Origin: Acanthosepion pharaonis
Lineage: Eukaryota > Mollusca > Cephalopoda > Sepiida > Sepiidae
Length of the DNA stretch: 64,000 bases
Direction: 5' to 3'
Assembly (NCBI GenBank): GCA_903632075.3
Contig: CAHIKZ030005437.1
Location: 1,726,501 to 1,790,500, forward strand
The position numbers and the translations under genes are program-made. Positions 23,442-35,600 of the stretch are shown piece after piece. Within the stretch, counting starts at the first letter, position 1. Each line of letters starts with the position of its first letter. The notes beneath the pieces are model-generated. The model was not told where the DNA came from, searched no databases, and was given only the letters and a program-made list of their open reading frames with translations.

Positions 23442-24850
23442 ACTTTACTGATCAGGAACAATAATAGCATTCAATATAGCTGAAATACATTATTTTTAAA
23501 ATAAAAGAAAAAGACTGATCAATGACATTATTTTTATGATATCGTCAATTCTTTTCGGTGCCGACAACTTTTTCGGATAAAAATACTTTGAGTTTGATCG
23601 ATTGTGTATCCCCCCACCCAAAATGGCTGTGTTTAAAATGCATTATTAGTACAAACAGTATTTTTTTTTTAAAAAAAAAAAAAAATAAATAAATTTTAAA
23701 AACCAGTATTGCTTCACAGAATAAATCGACAGAGAGTGAATGTCAATAAATAAAAAAAAAATATGGCCATAACTAAGAAAACAACTAATTTTATGCTGCA
23801 AAAAAACTTGTACTTTACGACATGCGTAAAAAAAGACTTGTATTACGAACGGAATATTTGTCATGTTTGTACTAAGTGATAGAAAAAATAAGCGACAATG
23901 AGAAACGAAAATTAAAAAAAAAAACTGAGGATTAAGATTAATTATTGTTTTTGTGTAGGGTTACACTACATTTACTATTACAAGAAATACTTTTTGAATG
24001 TAGAAGTACGAAATTTAAAATTAGCAACAGAAAATATATTGTTCAATATAACAAGTCCACTAATCAACTGGTAGTATGAAATTAAACAAATCAATCACCT
24101 TGATAATGGCTAACCTCCAAGGATTACCTGCTGAAACTAAAACAGTTCTACTTAATCAAAATGATGCAATGCATCGAGAATTTTTAGGCGGAGATCCTTT
24201 ATTGTAAATCTGCCTACAGCCATGGATTAAATAAAAAGTACGATTAAGAACGGATAAATGATGATTATTTTCAAAATCACGCGTGATGCGAACGCAAGAT
24301 TTTTTTTTATCACTTAGTTATTGTTTAGTTAACTTTATTTTTTGATAATGATTATATACTGACATTATTCATAAGTGAAGTATAATACCACAAAATAATT
24401 GTTAAGTGCAGTTTAAAACAAAACCTAAATCCCTGATATTTGAAAATATACAGCAAAAAAAGAAAACATGGAAAATAAACCTGCACTGCAGCCACCCTCA
24501 CTAAGTTAAAAACCTCTTTAAGTGAATTATTATTAAAAGTCATTTATTAAAATAAGTAAAAAAATAATGTTTTTGTAAACGGGAAATTGACTTTAAAACA
24601 ACATAAAAAATATGTCAACTAGTCTACCATTCCTCATGCACCGAAGAAAAAAAAAAAGGAAGGGTAGTCGTTCCACCGAGAACTAAATGGTTTCTTTTGC
24701 AAAATGACGGTGTCACATTTACGTAGGGATGCAGAATCAACACCGATTTTGTGGGCAATAATGTAAGTGACACCGTTGCCAAGTTAATGTTAGTTACCAA
24801 CTGATAAACTTTTCAGTTGTATGAGACAGTATTTACTTTTGGTTTGGTAA
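23442..24850. other. Intergenic upstream of TPGS2
   Basis: This must contain, or adjoin, the TPGS2 promoter. I see no TATA box at a useful distance and no gene. An open frame over 23646-23864 is T-rich and unsupported. Confidence 0.4.
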
Positions 24851-24889
24851 ATGACTAACCTTTTTTCAAGTTTTCATGGATGGAGATAA
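24851..24889 (+). promoter_or_regulatory. Possible overlapping upstream ORF at TPGS2 start
   Basis: An ATG at 24851 opens a 12-codon frame (+1 relative to TPGS2) that stops at TAA 24887-24889, inside the TPGS2 coding start. It would matter only if the transcript begins upstream of 24851, which the sequence alone does not show. Confidence 0.3.
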
Positions 24890-24939
24890 TAAAGAGGAAG
24901 CACTGCAACAAATTACTTTTTTCATTGTTAAATATTTAG
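24876..24939 (+). CDS. TPGS2: TPGS2 coding exon 1 with start codon
   Basis: It encodes MDGDNKEEALQQITFFIVKY and then Leu, ending in phase 1 before GTAAGA. The start has G at +4 but T at -3, a weak Kozak context. The joined codon (G plus AA) gives Glu. The N-terminus is the least conserved part, so this start is inferred from reading frame and from protein length. Confidence 0.8.
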
Positions 24940-26564
24940 GTAAGAAGCTTCTTTGTTTCAGTGATTCACTTAAAATATATTATCTCTTTTTTTATTTTTT
25001 TGATAGATTAAAAAAATGTATTATGGTTCGGAAGAAGAAAAACAATTGAGATGAGGAAGAATTTTGGATATTTATTTTTCATTCCCTTCAATAATAATTT
25101 CGGTTTTTACTTCATGACTGGGAAATTGAGATGAAAACTAACGAAACTTATGAAAGAAAAATGAATTATAGCTGCCAAATTGAATTCGGTCGGGTAGTTT
25201 CATACAACTCTTTCGCAAACTTCGTATTTTTTCGCTATTATTCGAAACTTAAACGACACTTTCATTTGAATTTATAAAATCATTTTATGCCCTTTTATGA
25301 AAACCAAATATTTGTCCTTAAAAGGCTTTTAAGGACAAATATTCTTAAAATGTATACATTTTTTTTATTTAAACTTTACTTAACCTTATCTCTGCCTAAG
25401 CTTTTAAAAATCATCTATTCTTTATTTAAAAACACTTCATAATCCCACTAAATTACTAACTGGTTGTTCACTCTATTCTGATTTTAATTTCAGTTTTTTT
25501 TTCTCAACCAAATACAATTGAATACAGGTCTTTTACATTTTATTTTATACAAGTGGAATTCTATATTTTAACTTTCTTTAGTCTATTGTAAAATTCCACC
25601 TATCCACGAAATTTCTTTTTAAGCAAAAGAGCACTTTTTAAAATAAAAACTAAAGTCTTTTAAACACTTACTTTTCTTTTTTTTAGTTCAATTTTGGAAC
25701 GTAGTCGAAAATCAGTTTTTAAAATTTAAAAAACCCGAATCATATCATTTGCTAAAAGTAAAACCCTAATTAAAACATTATTTACTGAGACTCTGGCTTT
25801 AGTTGTCCTTAAAAAAAAACAAAAAAACTTTCAATGACTGAATTTTTATGCACTTCAGCTTTTTTGGTATCTAGGCTAGGTACTTGATAAAGAATTGCAA
25901 ATTGGATTGATATTTGATAGTGTACTAACTACTCTACTGTAGTTAGAATTTTTTTTTACATTTAAGTTGTGTAAATAAATATGTTTCTTTTTTCTTTTCT
26001 TTTTTTAACTATTTAAATATCAAAACAAAACCAAATTTAAAATAACTAAATTTCTAAGTTTTTCTCCTTTTGCATCTAAGTGTGTGACTGAATCCGGATA
26101 AGAGATTTTCTCTGGTCCCAAATTGTTATTGTAAACAAAATAGACCAAACCCGGATATAAGAGACTTCTTCTCCTGTCCCGACAACTCTCTTATATCCGG
26201 GTTACACTGTATTTTCAACTCCTGTACGTGTAGGATTCCCATTTCTTTTTTAAACAAACCTGTCAGTGTCATATACCTTCTAAGTGGGCGTGTATAAATA
26301 AATATTGTTAATTTTAAAAGTAATCTGCTTGTATTTTTCAGTTAATTCAACTCAATAACCAAAAATGCTGCTGACTAATTTATGTTTTTGTTTTATGTCG
26401 TATAAAAAGTGTACATGTAGATCATTTCTAATGATTTTAATTTAATTATTGAATGAAATGCATTGAAAATTAGGAAAAATGGGAATTGTTATTAATCAAA
26501 CCAAGTATCAGTGACAGAAGTTATATATATTAATTAAATAAAGTAGTGTTCATCACAGGAGACA

Positions 26565-26617
<53 letters not shown>

Positions 26618-29600
26618 GTTTTATGGGTTAAAGTACTCAATATCAGGGATAAAGTGTAAAAGTGGACATTGAAGTCAACACCCAGGCATGATATTCTTTT
26701 TCTAGATTGAAATGCAATCATCAATCCATGAGCCAATGAAAATCAAAGCAGCACTTTTGAAGCAGATCTCTAGAGATATATGTAACTAGATTGAAAATCA
26801 AACAAAACCAGAATCAATAAATAAATATTGTACATTCTCTGATGCTGTGGTCAGCGTAACATAACCAAATGTGATCAGTTGGTGATGGCTAAATCATCAT
26901 TCTATATTTAAAAGTATGCACCCTTTTCTTTCTCCACCTTTGCTAAACGGGCAACTACTACATTTGAATACAATACATATAATTATTTCCTCTGAAACTC
27001 TTTCTCTTTCTTGTATGCACCAGAACTTTCATACTTGAACTCTTGAAATTTTAACTTTCACATTATCCTTCTGTATTATGTGTTATATAAAGATTTATTT
27101 TGTATTTATCAACACTGTGCATTTTCTTTTAATCTTTACACAAAGCCAACATACACCCAAACCAAATATAGCAATATATGATGGGAACAGATGTCATAAG
27201 ATAACCTCCACAAACTCACCATGAGTAACTTGTTGGAGCAAGATAAAATATTTTGAGGCAAGTGAAAACAATTTCTATTTTTGTGTAGCTTATTATACAA
27301 CTGAAAATTTTACTGTATTCAAAATCTTTTTTCCAGAAAGTAAAATTGGTATTTGCAATGTGAAATTACAGCAACGTCCTCCAGTTACAATTGATGATCT
27401 TTTGTCTTGGGAGCAGGTAAGTACAAACTCTCCTTCAAATTATTTACTTTTTTATATAGTTATTATATGTACAGTTTATCTTTATTTATATTATGAAATA
27501 TCTATTTTATCAGAAAATTATATAAATAAAAATGGCCTATTTTTGTTATGCAATATATAAAATTTAATAGCAAAAGCTAAATGTATTATATAGCACCAGT
27601 TGTTAGTCATGTGAATTGCACTTAGCTAAAGAGAAGTTATTCCATTTAAATTATTGTTAATTGCTTTAAAAATAGCCTTCATTTGAAAAATAAATATACT
27701 AAATTAGGTTCATTTTTCTATTCAAATCAAAAAAGTGTATGAGAAATGAGATATATCTCAACCAGTTGTGAAATTTAGTGCTTATAAAAGCTCATCTAAT
27801 ACCTTTATATTGGACATTCATCTAGATTGAAATATTTATAAAATACATTGTCTATTCTGAAATGATCCAGTTATTTAATACTAACAAAAAATATCCTACC
27901 AAAGGCAATGATGTCTTCCTTGGAACCTCATTCACTTACCCATTACCCATTCAAACAGACTGTAAAGTCTTCTTTAGGAATTGGCATCAGTTGCCTAATT
28001 GTGGTCTTAATTTTATAATGGTCTGAAATCTCTTCCCTTTCAGTGGTGATTTTTAGCTTTGTGAAAAGCCCAGATTTGCAGGGAGTCAAATTTAGACTGG
28101 TGTTGTAGATAGCTAACAGACTTGGATGATGCAGTGTTTTACAAGAAATCTCTGCTCAAGACATAAAGAATTGTTGTTCAAAATAGCTGGATACTTTTTA
28201 GTCATTCCATATAATCTCTATTTTTTTTTTCCAATTCACACACAATTAACTACTTATTTCTTTTGATTGCAGTTTGTATACATTCAATATTTTTGGATAT
28301 TATGCTCATAGGAATGCTTCCAGAATGTGAATTACTTTGAACAGATTCCCAGTCATGTTTGAAGCTTTGGCACCAATATTTTATCTGGGCTAAGCTCACT
28401 GAATCATTCCCAAAAGCCTTCTGAAACAGTCAAACAGTTTTCACAAATTAATGTCCAACTTTCAAGCATAAATGTAATACATGAATAGAAGACACTATCT
28501 CTACCTACAGTAGATTGCACAAGTCACATGACTTAAGAATTTTCAGTCATTGTACATTTTTATAAGGACAGCACATCACCAGGAGTGGTCCAGGCTGCTG
28601 GGGATAAGTGTTTTTATTGAATCATCTCTATATAGATTGTCAACCAAAGTTGAAGATCTATCTGCCTATTAGCACAACCAGTGACATCTTCCAAACAGTT
28701 TTGTCTATCAAATTTCACTCAAAAGTCTTGGGTCAACCCACAGTTTGATTTTTAACACTTCCTAATTGTGCTGCATGTTGAAATTGGCTCCTCAGGATAG
28801 TATCAATAAGTCAGTTTCTAGAATAATTGATCATTAAAACCAGGTCTCCTGGTAAGAATATCAATACTGTAACCATTCTCACACACTTGCCCACCATGAT
28901 GCATATTTTTTGTGAATATAGCTATCATGCAATATATAGATTTGTAGTGACAAAAAATAAAAAAAAGGAGCTTATCTTTGGATAACATCCTTAATCAAAA
29001 TATACACCAATTTTTGCCTTTTAAAAATCCATACAAAGATATAAATTGTGTTACAAAAATCTGTTCATTTTTATACAGAGAGTTACTGAAATGTTCTTAA
29101 CCCAAGTAAGAAGTTCTTACTAAAAAACTTCTGACCACTGATAATCCCTTTCTTTTAGATTTGTGATGAATAACATATAGATTGAATGCTAAAACTTGCT
29201 CAAAAGATATTTTAGGTGAATAATTATAAAAAAAAAACTGTTTAATTCATCATTTGACTTTTAAACACTAATGTTACTGTTGTATTGTTCTATAACATGT
29301 GATCAGTATTCAACTTCTTGCTTCTCATAGTTTACTATAAAATTTATCTCTTTTACCTAACATATACAAATAGGTACAATCCTATTTACTAATCCATTAC
29401 ACTTCCTTGAATCAAAGAGGTTTAATGCCTTTAATGGAAATCTTATTTGTCTACCCATTAATGCAGATGGGCTTTGCAATCTGTTTGCGTGTGGAATCAT
29501 CCTATAACTAAGCAGTAACCTTGATAAGTAACTGTCTATAGTATCTCTACTTGGGAAAAATTGTTTTTAATCCAACTTTTACTGTTTGCACTATTCTTTC

Positions 29601-32600
29601 CACAATCCCATTACATTGTGGGCAATATGGTAGTGTTTTGTAAGGGAAGCAGCCAATCCACCTCAACCAATTACATAAATCTTCATCACAAAATTCTGAT
29701 TTGTTTGATACCAATATTTTAGGGACCCCATTTGTAGAAAACACCACTCTTAGTATTTGTTTTAATTTAGTCATTTTCTATTCTTAGCTTTAACAACTTC
29801 AGGCCACACCAAAAAGCAGTTTACTAAAATTAGAAATAGTCCCATGCCATTAATGTGTGTCTGGTCCATATGAACATGAGACCATGGTTCCGTTTCTTTA
29901 GGCTATGAGTGTAGTATCTTTTGTCAAAAATTCTTTATTTCTGCACATTTTGGACATTTGTGTACATATCTTTCTACATTGTGATAATACCCTGGCCACC
30001 ATGCCTCCAGTTTTAATCTCCTCTGCATAGCCATTATCCCACAATGCACATCATCATGCACATTTTTTAAAATGTCTTTTCTTACTGTTTCTGGTGACAC
30101 TATCACATATCCATTGCATATAACACCATTTTACATCATTCATTTATGCCTCATTTCTTTATAAGGTCTTTTAGATTTGGAACAATTACTCCAGTTGTTT
30201 CTTTACATTCTTTGTTTAAATTTCAACCCAATGTAATATTTCTTCATCAAGGATTTCTATTTTTTCTTTTTTATTCTTATTAAATTGTAACCTTGATGGC
30301 ACATCAACATGTGGTACTGTATTTCCTTTTACATACACAATGTCAAGTAACTTTTGGTATCTTATTTCTAGGGTTAAAAATAAACTGTAGAGGTTTATGG
30401 TCTGACTTTAATAGGAACTTCTTTCCTCATAAGAATTGTCGAGCTTTGTCTGTGTTCCAGACAATGGCTAATGCCTCTTTTTCAGTATTTGAATCTGCCT
30501 CTGTCAATCTTCTTGAAAGGTACATTATTGGATGACCTTTTTGTGATAAAATTGCTGACACAGCTCACTCACTTGCATCCATAGTTAACAGAACCTCCTT
30601 TCTAGGATCAAAGATTTTTACAATGGGTTTTTCAGTGAGTATCCGTTTTAAATCCTTGAATGCTAAGATTTTCCTTTGAGTCCATTTCAACTTACTATCC
30701 TTTTGCCCCAGTTCAGCAAAGGGTTCTATTAAGTTGCTGTATTTTGGTAGGTATCTATTATAAAAATTAACCTAAGGATTCTAATTCTTTTTTATTAGTA
30801 GGTATAGATGCCTCTGAAATTTTCTTAATTAACTTTGGATCTGTTCTAATGCCATCTTTTGAAATTTGGTACCATAAATATAACAATCAGATTCACATTT
30901 GTCTCTGTTTACTGTTATCCCTGCATTTTTTAATTTGTTTAAAACCTGTTTTTTGTCTTAATTCATCTTTAGTGACAGCACCATGATAAATATCATTTTG
31001 ATAAATAATCATATTGCAATTTTGTCAGTTAACATATTTTCCATTGCTCTCTAAAAAAATGGCGCTTAGCGTTTTCCACAGCTGTTTGAGGTTTCCTATA
31101 GCCCCACTGAACTTAAATAAAGTCAATTCAGGTTTGCTATGGTAAAAACTTTCTATCCCAAGTAAAAATCATCACAAAAATGGCAATTCATTTTGCCACA
31201 GCTTATTTTCTCTGAAAAAATGGATATCATACTTTTATAGGGGGTAAAATATTGGAAAATGACTGTTTTATCATCATCTAAACAAATATCAAGGAAACTT
31301 TTGATCTGAACCCCATGAAACTAGGTATTTTCTGAAAGCAAAGGATATATTGTTTCATTTAAAAGTAAAACTGGCTGGTGTCAATGACTCAAAATTTTTT
31401 TTTTTCAGTGGGTAAAATGTGAAAAAATAGTGAAAATTTTGCCTTTTTTCTAGTTCTAAACAAAAATTTTCCCCATTAATGAGAAATTAACCATTTTTTT
31501 TTTTTTTTTTTTTTGAAAATTAGAAAGCCTAAATCATAATCAAACTATTTCAGGCATAAAATTGAGTGCTTTGAAGAAAATTAACATTCCTAGGGGGTCA
31601 AAATGTGACAAAATCCATTGGTAATTTTTAATTATATGACACACGGCAACGGAAATCTTTAGTAAAAGACGAAAGATTTATCTGCAATTCCTGACCACCA
31701 GAAATCAAAAGTTTGTTTTTTTTTCCAGAAAATAGCAGTGATAAGGAAAATTAAACCAAATTGACTTTGACATGTCTGCGTCAAAAGTCAGCCAGCTAGC
31801 CAGCAATAAACGTTGTTGTCAGCTTGTAAAACCCACCACTCCCAGATAAGAGCAAAGAGTGAAAAACAAAAGGGGTCAACATTGATAGGGCTTGATATAA
31901 GATTTGTTTTTTTTTTTTTTTGTTTTTTTTTTCAAAGCTATGTTTGAACAATGGCTTGATGTGTTTTGTTTTGTCTTGGGTGATGACAACAACACTTAGC
32001 AGACGACATTGTTTTTTTCGCTACATGTCTTTTGTATTTCCCATTGCTGGGCCATTTAACCCTTCCTTTTATTCAATGATGTTCACACCAAATTAAGGAG
32101 AAGGGGACAAAGTTTGAATGATATTATTTTGAAGCGAAAATAAATATTTTTTCATAAAAAAAAAGGTGATTTTTGTCAGAAAATTGGGTATAATTTCTTA
32201 ATGCCACAACCAAATCAGATTAATTATCAGTGAATAATTCAATGTGCAAACAATAGCCAGCTGGATCCTATAACACCGCCCGAAAAGGTCCAGAAGTTTA
32301 CTGATTGATCGAAAATTTGTTGCACATAATTGTGTTTTTCACGGTCAGATTCCATTATTTCATCTTGATGTTGTCATTTTCGAACAGCCAAATCATCAAG
32401 AACTCAGGAAAACAGTTTGGCACAGGTTTGCTTTAAGAACTTTACATTCTATGAGGTGTCTAAAATGTTACTGACGAATGGGATTTTTCGCCGAATATTT
32501 CGTTTACGCGCCATGTTGGATTTTCCTATATGACAAAAACAAGGGTTTTAAACAGCCGTGTTTCACTCCAAAAGGCATTTCTGTCCATCTTAATAATCCT

Positions 32601-35600
32601 ATGGGTCATGTTTATTGTGGTAATTTCCTTTTAAAATCATGACATATCCTTAAATCCTTGTCTGCTTTTCACAAGACTACAATGGGAGAGAGGCCTGTTG
32701 GGGTCACTCACATCATAGTAGCAGAAATAGCCTCATGTTCATAGAAATAAAACATGTCACAGAAATAAAAGATGCAGAGATAACAATGAAAGTATGGTAA
32801 ATTGTACATTCATATCATACAATTTATTTATTATGTGTACTGGTGTGTGTATTTTTGGTTACAAATGTTCTTGGTGCATGTAATGAAAGGAAGAAGTTAC
32901 TTTATCTTATTACATGCCATGTCAGAGAGACAATGTTGGACACGTGTTGCCTGTCTGAGGGTTTGTAGTGATGAAGTTGAATTTAACGTCTTATTAGCAG
33001 GATGTCTATATTTCCAGCAGGAACAGTTTTTGTTGCATGCTGGGAGAGTTTTTATTATTATTTTTTATTTAATTTATTTTATACAAAGATTTTGTTACTG
33101 TTTTATTTTATTTTATTTATAATTTTCATTATTATTTTATATTTTATTTTTATTTATTTATAATAATAATAATAATGTTCCTACAGGCCCACTTTTTTTA
33201 CTTTTTCTGATTTTATGTTACTGATTAATTTCAATGTATCCACTTTTTAGAACATCTATACCTAGTAGTCCATGTATTTTTTTTACATTCCATTTACTGT
33301 AATGGGAATAATTTCAAATCATCACAGGTTTCAAACATTCCAAAGTTTTTATAAAAGGTCCATTAAATTGTCTTAATTACAGATCAGTTTTTCTCAATTT
33401 TGGTTTACCCATTTGTTCCCAGAAATTTCTTGGGATCAGAGTGACTTCACTCCCTGTATCCATCAACATTGGAAACATCATACTATTTAAATTAATTTTT
33501 TCAAAAGAATTCATTTCCTGAGGTCTTTGTATTGAAAAAATGTCATCAATTCTCTCTTTTCCTACTTTTTCTATACTGTCTATTTTCTTTTTAACTTTGC
33601 ATACAGACTGAAAGTGATTTTTTTTCTTCAGCAGTTATGGCAAACTTTTCTAAGAGCTGATCACTTTTTTCTGTCAATTTCATACTCATAGTTACAGTGT
33701 TTGTATTTCTTGTGTTCCTTTTTTTATACTGTATGTTTCAACATTGTCCTTAGTAAAATTATATTTTTTTATCAATTCCACCTGTTGTATAACCTCCAAA
33801 CATGCAGTTAGAAACAAATTATTCAATTGTAATTGTTCCAATATCTTATATTTAGTATCAGCCATATCTTCAATCAATTGAATCAATTCATCTGCAGTAG
33901 TTAATTCTTGTGTTGTAAGTTTTTCAAATTCACAGAATCTGCTAGCTTCTCTTAATCTGTGAAGATTTTACATAATTGATTCATCTTGTTTCTGTTTAAT
34001 GGACAGAAATTTTGTTCTTTCCACTATGACAAGTTTCTTTTTAGGTCATAAACTTCTTTTTATAATTTCTTAAATTTTTACGAAAGTCAAATTCTCCAGT
34101 TGTTTGGGTTATGCCATAACAGAAATTTTCACTATGGTTTCACAATCTGCCGAAGCTAGAAAGAGGTCAATTATTTCATTTTCTCTCCCTCTTGCCTGGT
34201 TGTCTTTCAGTTTTTTAGTGCTAGTCTGGGCTGCAAAACACCAGATCCAAGTCTCAACAAATTTTGGTTATCCAAGTGACTTAAACATCCTATCAGTGAT
34301 GCCATATTGTTGTATTGTGTTGTTCTATGACATATGATCATTAGTCAACTTCTATTATTTATTGCACAAATGTACAAATAGGGTATACGGCCAACAAAGA
34401 GGAATGAGGAAGCCTGGTCTTCATCTGTCTTAAATTAAAACTTAGCTAGGCACAATCACTGACCCAAACATGCCAACAATAATCCTTGCACCAAAAAAAC
34501 ACATTCTTAGTAAATTCACCACAATACCTCAAACACACTAGGAAATCCTAACTAGTCCCCATATGTACAATTTTGTCTGTAGGGGAAGGTAATTCAATAA
34601 CAATTTTAAAAAATTTTAAAACCCAATGAATATTTACAAAGGAAAACAAAATCTATTTACAAGAAACAAGCACAAACACACAAGACTCGCCCACCTTCCA
34701 AATTCTGATGGATGGAGTCATTTCCTTTCCATCCTGATCTTAACTTAAAGCTGATGCTTAAAGAACAGGATCAGTTGGGAAGAGGTAAAGTTTCCACCCC
34801 TATGGAATTCCTTCTGTTGTGTCATCCATATTATGACTCACATAACTATTAGTAAGCAAAAGAACACATATTGTTTAGTCTTAGTCAACAGTGGTATGAT
34901 ATTTCTACAAATGGAATTGACCTTGAAGATAAAAAAATTTTCCGTGCAGCATACTAACCATGATGCCCTCAACAAACTTGCACAATGGACCTATGACCCT
35001 GCAATGAAAGAAGGCATGGCCAATGGTCTCCACTGCTTTATCACAGCGAACGCAGTTTGGAGACCTTTCCAAAACTGCCGAACAAAGCTTTTGGAGGGCC
35101 CCACAAATCACCAGCCAGGTGAGTAATGCCTCAGTATTAGTGAGACATTTCAACCCAGACGCCCAAGGCCATATAGAGTGAACCTCCAGCTTTGTCAAAC
35201 TGAGATCGCCTATAAAATCATCCTGATAAAATCATCCCTCTCACTAACACCTGATATAATGCCTTACGGGACAATAATTGGATGTTAGAGAGGCCATCCG
35301 TCACTCATAAGAGGTACTTGAGGGTAAGCCAACATTTGCGATAGAAGGAGCACTTGTTTCGGGAACAGCCAGATCCTCCTTGCACGAGCACACACTTCTC
35401 AAGGATGGGAAGTTCATATAGGCGTCTTCCTTCCAGAATTTGCCATTCTCATCCAATTGCAAACACATCTGGTCCAGGTAAGAGATGTGAAGCATATGTC
35501 AATGAATCTCAACACAAGGCACACTCAGACTGCTCAGATCTAATGACATACATTGGGAGTCTTGCCTCCCCACAGGAAGGAGAACAAGAGTCTTATGAAA

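Larger units (their letters stand above)
24940..27336. other. TPGS2 intron 1
   Basis: It holds a perfect palindrome at 25307-25343, a short Tigger-family deletion derivative at about 26086-26209, and a TA microsatellite at about 26575-26611. Confidence 0.8.
29278..34390 (-). mobile_element. Decayed Ty3/gypsy LTR retrotransposon, minus orientation, interrupted
   Basis: The order along the minus strand is 5' LTR remnant (34308-34390), primer-binding-site-like TGGCATCACTGATA (34304-34291), gag, protease (33.47-33.2 kb), an unrelated block, reverse transcriptase thumb and RNase H (31.05-30.3 kb), integrase (30.1-29.5 kb), a purine tract and the 3' LTR (29278-29401). All domains carry stops. The first half of reverse transcriptase is absent. 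It lies in TPGS2 intron 2 opposite to the gene. Confidence 0.8.

Noticed and set aside
24770..24790. GTTGCC half-site resembling an RFX X-box upstream of TPGS2, attractive for a cilia-related gene
   Set aside because: The second half-site does not fit the motif; a single half-site is expected by chance.
32802..33122. 106-codon plus-strand frame
   Set aside because: The composition is Phe/Tyr/Ile-rich at its ends, no domain is seen, and it lies inside decayed transposon sequence.
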